Positions 6,975-9,226 of a stretch of 9,226 nucleotides of DNA are shown here, piece by piece. Under the pieces are notes generated by a model. That model saw only the letters and a list, made by a program, of their open reading frames with translations, made no database searches and was not told where the DNA came from. This DNA comes from JBOHHR01 sp050740975. Its GTDB lineage: Bacteria; Pseudomonadota; Gammaproteobacteria; JBOHHR01. The DNA lies in assembly GCA_050740975.1 (NCBI GenBank), contig JBOIEE010000034.1:1-9226 (forward strand). The letters are read 5' to 3'. A program made the position numbers and the translations under genes. The first letter of the stretch is position 1, and every line of letters starts with the position of its first letter.

Positions 6975-6998
6975 GGCCATACCCTCTCGGGTGTGGCC
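6975..6998. terminator. Strong GC-rich stem-loop, possible terminator
   Basis: GGCCATACCC (6975-6984) pairs with GGGTGTGGCC (6989-6998) over 10 bp with a single G-T wobble and a 4-base loop. On the minus strand the stem is followed by TTTG, only a short T-run; on the plus strand no T-run follows. It lies 142 bases after the nuclease-STAND stop, and downstream (minus strand) of the HTTM gene cluster. It could terminate either unit weakly, or be a dispersed palindromic repeat. Confidence 0.4.
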
Positions 6999-7096
6999 GC
7001 GTCACCAGAATATGTGCTGAAATAATGATTGCCACATTCGACTGGTTTCGATACCAAGAGCCGCATCCAGACGGGCCCCGAAAACGAGGTCGAGCG

Positions 7097-7265
7097 CTAG
7101 CCTGTCAGCGCTTACCCCGATGACGGGCGTAGGGCCCATCATTGCCACAGCGCTCGTGGTCGCCGCGGGTGACCCGAAGGTGTTTAAGAATGGGCGACAG
7201 TTCTCCGCCTGGGTTGGATTGGTTCCGAGACAACACTCAAGGACGGAAGAACCCAGCTATGTGGC
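7097..7265 (+). mobile_element. IS110-family transposase remnant (C-terminal domain)
   Basis: The open frame from 7120 reads MTGVGPIIATALVVAAGDPK then VFKNGRQFSAWVGLVPRQHS. This is the conserved helix-hairpin-helix region of the C-terminal domain of IS110/IS116/IS902 transposases. Upstream, family-like residues (ACQRL, near 7100-7114) occur in another frame. Downstream, near 7243, the frame shifts again: continuing as SKDGRTQLCGI gives the expected family sequence. No N-terminal DEDD catalytic domain and no element ends are present, so this is a decayed, immobile fragment. It marks a past insertion or recombination between the defence unit and the HTTM cluster. Confidence 0.75.
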
Positions 7266-7280
7266 ATACCGCCCATTTCG

Positions 7281-8207
7281 CTACAATTTCACGCCGCCGC
7301 TAACACCCCAAAAATTTTTGCGACAGAACCGCTGTCTCAATGGCGAGCACAACAGTTCAAAGTAGTGATCGGGTATAAAAGCCAAATAGAGCGTCAACAT
7401 GATCCATGGAAACCACCGCAAGTTCATGAAAACGAGCAAGCCAACGTGGAAAACCATGCCCATGAAAAGGCAAAGACGGCGTGTTGTGCTCCAAACGAGC
7501 AACACGGGAAACAAAAATTCCCACCATAGGATAACCTTCGCGAGTCCGTTGAGCGCTTGCAGTACCGCAGGGTAGGCAAAGAAGTGGGAAAAATCCCAGC
7601 GAGAGTAGTCCGGATGAACCAGCACATACTCGAGGATGGTCCCATCCCGCCACTCCGGGCTGTGGAGCTTAACCCATCCGGAAACGAAGTAAATCAGGGC
7701 CATCTGAAATCGAATCAGCTGTAATGGCCAGATGTCTCCAGTTTTTGGATAACGCTTGCGGGTCGCATCCAGAGCAAAAGCCTCCCCGCACGGCGAGAGT
7801 ATCAGGTAGAAGAGCATGACCCGGAGAAGCGCGTCGTCCCCGTCGAGAATGAGGGGGTTACGGTTCCAGAGCGAAACCAAAGCTATCAAGGTGACAAGGC
7901 CGCAGAGCCGCGTCTTATAACCCAGCGTAAAACCGAGAGCGAAGAGGATCGCAATCAAGAAGAAACTGTAGGTCTGCGTTTCGGAGCCCAGAAGAAAAAG
8001 CAAGGACCAGTAGCCGGCATTGTAAATGTCGAGGTCCTGCACATTCCCCAACCAGCCTTCCTGACTGAAGTGTAAAGGGCTGAGCGGAAACAGCTCCGCC
8101 AGGTAGATAACCGTCAGACTTCCAAGAGTTATTCGGAGGGCGGCGTACTGGCGGACATCCACCTGAGAGAAGAAAAAACCCTCCCAGGCTTTCATCAACG
8201 CGCGCAT
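7281..8207 (-). CDS. HTTM-domain integral membrane protein
   Basis: The 308-residue protein belongs to the HTTM group (horizontally transferred transmembrane domain), named for its relation to the membrane part of vitamin K-dependent gamma-carboxylase. Bacterial members have no settled biochemical role. Visible family features are the N-terminal VDVRQYAALRITLGSL (16-31), WNRNPLILDGDDALLRVMLF (114-133), LSPCGEAFALDA (137-148), LIRFQMALIYFVSGWVKL (164-181) followed by W186 and DGT, and a C-terminal run of membrane helices (about 222-280) with FHVGL and FPWIMLTLYLAFIP. I count about seven or eight hydrophobic segments. The ATG lies one base after the TAA of the upstream gene (TAACATG), with GTGAGG eight bases upstream inside that gene, so the two are translationally coupled. 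The stop falls only about 15 bases from the IS110 remnant, but the protein looks complete. Confidence 0.88.
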   Translation of the reverse strand: MRALMKAWEGFFFSQVDVRQYAALRITLGSLTVIYLAELFPLSPLHFSQEGWLGNVQDLDIYNAGYWSLLFLLGSETQTYSFFLIAILFALGFTLGYKTRLCGLVTLIALVSLWNRNPLILDGDDALLRVMLFYLILSPCGEAFALDATRKRYPKTGDIWPLQLIRFQMALIYFVSGWVKLHSPEWRDGTILEYVLVHPDYSRWDFSHFFAYPAVLQALNGLAKVILWWEFLFPVLLVWSTTRRLCLFMGMVFHVGLLVFMNLRWFPWIMLTLYLAFIPDHYFELLCSPLRQRFCRKNFWGVSGGVKL

Positions 8208-8208
8208 G

Positions 8209-8817
8209 TTAGCGCCTCACGCTCCATAACACCCGGTCTTCCCTTAGATGTCGGGTGTGTGGATCTTCTGCCCGCGGAAGGATCAAAAACTCGGTGAGAA
8301 TAAGGTAGGCCGTGGTTCCTTGACCGTGGTGAGCAGCCCCGTTGTTACGGATCCAGTACCGGGTAAACCGGTCGAAGAGATCTGGCCTCGCGAATTTGAC
8401 CAGGTTTTCGCTGAATCGAAACGAACGGCTGCGCTTGCCGTTAAAGGACTTGACGGCGTCGTATAAAGTACCATCATAGCTCGTATACAAAGGCTTGGGA
8501 CAGGGGAGCGGCGCCGAACGGCCCGATGGCATTATCTCCTCACATACTGTGAGGTAACGATGGCTCACCGGCGCCTCGGGGGCAAAGAAATCCCAGTACT
8601 GGTGTGCGCCGAGGTAATCGATATAGCCCTGCCAGAGCCTTGCAGGTAAGCTATTTTCGTGATCCCTGAGCCAGGCGAAGAGCTTCCGTTCGTATCGGGA
8701 AGCGGCATGAGCGGGCGGTGGTTCACTCAAAATGAAATCCGCATAAGGTGGGAAATTCCACCATAGGACGCCCGTGATATGGAGGAGAAAAACAATCGAG
8801 ATGAGGAGCTTTCTCAC
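8209..8817 (-). CDS. Membrane-anchored HTTM-partner protein of unknown function
   Basis: A 202-residue protein with one N-terminal hydrophobic segment (about residues 3-20, LLISIVFLLHITGVLWW), which is a signal anchor or uncleaved signal. A soluble region follows, probably facing the periplasm. A notable motif is HQYWDFFAPEAP (about 71-82), like the W-x-F-x-P motif I recall from proteins and domains encoded beside or fused to HTTM membrane proteins. The start is GTG at 8817, with a GGTGGGG ribosome binding site 4 bases upstream. It is followed after a single base by the HTTM gene and preceded by the DUF393 gene, so the three form one minus-strand operon. The function is unknown. A partner or extracytoplasmic accessory of the HTTM protein is inferred from context. 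Confidence 0.8.
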   Translation of the reverse strand: MRKLLISIVFLLHITGVLWWNFPPYADFILSEPPPAHAASRYERKLFAWLRDHENSLPARLWQGYIDYLGAHQYWDFFAPEAPVSHRYLTVCEEIMPSGRSAPLPCPKPLYTSYDGTLYDAVKSFNGKRSRSFRFSENLVKFARPDLFDRFTRYWIRNNGAAHHGQGTTAYLILTEFLILPRAEDPHTRHLREDRVLWSVRR

Positions 8818-9049
8818 GATGCCCCACCATTATTAGCCTCTTAAGGGATACCGGATCGCTGCAGCCAGTCACTCATCGATCGGCAGCAGTTCGTCCTGCT
8901 GCGCTGCCCTGAGGAGACTCGCAGGTACGGAATAGTTTACCTTGGGGGCGGCTGTCAGTCTGCTAGAACTTTTCGTTGCCTTCAATACTAAGGTTATTGA
9001 CCTTGTCCCGGCCCAGGAGCTTTCGCGCAACAAGGATATAAGAGGTTCG
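8818..9049 (-). other. Disrupted 3' end of the DUF393 gene and spacer before the 202-residue protein
   Basis: Between the DUF393 stop and the next gene I see no new gene. The right half holds out-of-frame continuations of DUF393: RSRRIANLLYP in one frame, and KLLGRDKVNNLSIEGNEKF ending at 8963 in another. A third frame stays open to a TGA at 8869-8871, 51 bases before the next start. The left part carries the ribosome binding site for the GTG at 8817. Confidence 0.5.
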
Positions 9050-9226
9050 CTATTCGCCTCGATCGAACAGCCAGAAGTTCATTTTGTTGAAAAGATCGGA
9101 GCGAGTGGACAATAGCGCCAGCACATGACTCGCCTCCGCGCCATAGTAGAGATTTCCATCCACCTTGAGCACCATGCCCTGTTCGATGTCCAGCCCCTTT
9201 GCGGTGATCTGCGCCATGATGTCACC
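9050..9226 (-). CDS. DUF393 (DCC-type) protein, C-terminal fragment with frameshift
   Basis: The frame is open at the right edge of the window and encodes 58 residues: GDIMAQITAKGLDIEQGMVL, then KVDGNLYYGAEASHVLALLS, then TRSDLFNKMNFWLFDRGE and a stop at 9050-9052. This matches the C-terminal part of DUF393 (thiol-disulfide oxidoreductase DCC family) proteins, in which a G-A-(D/E)-A motif follows a short strand. The catalytic DxxCxxC N-terminus would lie beyond the window. The family ending appears broken. In a neighbouring frame the bases after WLF read RSRRIANLLYP, and later the first frame reads ARKLLGRDKVNNL up to a stop at 8963. Missing bases near 9061-9065 and near 9020-9030 would explain this. 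DUF393 genes often neighbour HTTM genes, as here. Confidence 0.7.
   Translation of the reverse strand, partial: GDIMAQITAKGLDIEQGMVLKVDGNLYYGAEASHVLALLSTRSDLFNKMNFWLFDRGE

Noticed and set aside
1..9226. CRISPR arrays, tRNA or rRNA genes, retrons
   Set aside because: No regularly spaced repeats, cloverleaf-like sequences, rRNA motifs or reverse-transcriptase motifs were seen.

Overview
The window looks like a piece of accessory genome from a proteobacterium. GC content is moderate to fairly high, the genes use short GG-rich ribosome binding sites, and the toxin-antitoxin modules, IS110 remnant and HTTM/DUF393 genes are common in Gammaproteobacteria and related groups. I cannot name a genus from the sequence alone.

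Left part (1-1425): a gene-poor edge carrying a tandem TGCACCC repeat, then a complete brnT-brnA type II toxin-antitoxin operon on the minus strand with an 11-bp overlap and a recognisable promoter/operator. Divergent from it is a broken helix-turn-helix antitoxin of the HigA/NadS kind, which has no usable start codon and carries a one-base insertion. A 206-bp stretch without a convincing gene follows.

Centre (1426-6833): one very large plus-strand unit. It encodes an N-terminal PD-(D/E)XK-type nuclease domain (DUF4297/Cap4-like), a STAND-type NTPase and a long alpha-helical C-terminal region. This is the layout of antiviral STAND (Avs/AVAST-like) defence proteins, so an anti-phage role is the best inference. 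The reading frame is interrupted near 4803. Conserved-looking protein continues in another frame as the downstream part. The first reading frame ends at a TAATG stop/start overlap preceded by AGGA, so the locus may now make two coupled polypeptides (1190 and 611 residues) in place of one of about 1801.

Right of centre (6834-7280): a 447-bp degraded junction. It contains a 32-codon ORF with a good ribosome binding site, a strong GC-rich hairpin, and a frameshifted fragment of an IS110-family transposase C-terminus.

Right part (7281-9226, minus strand): a compact membrane gene cluster. The order of transcription is a DUF393 (DCC-type) protein cut by the window edge and frameshifted near its end, then a 202-residue membrane-anchored protein, then an HTTM-domain integral membrane protein one base downstream. 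This set is unrelated to the defence genes and is probably the chromosomal neighbour of the island.
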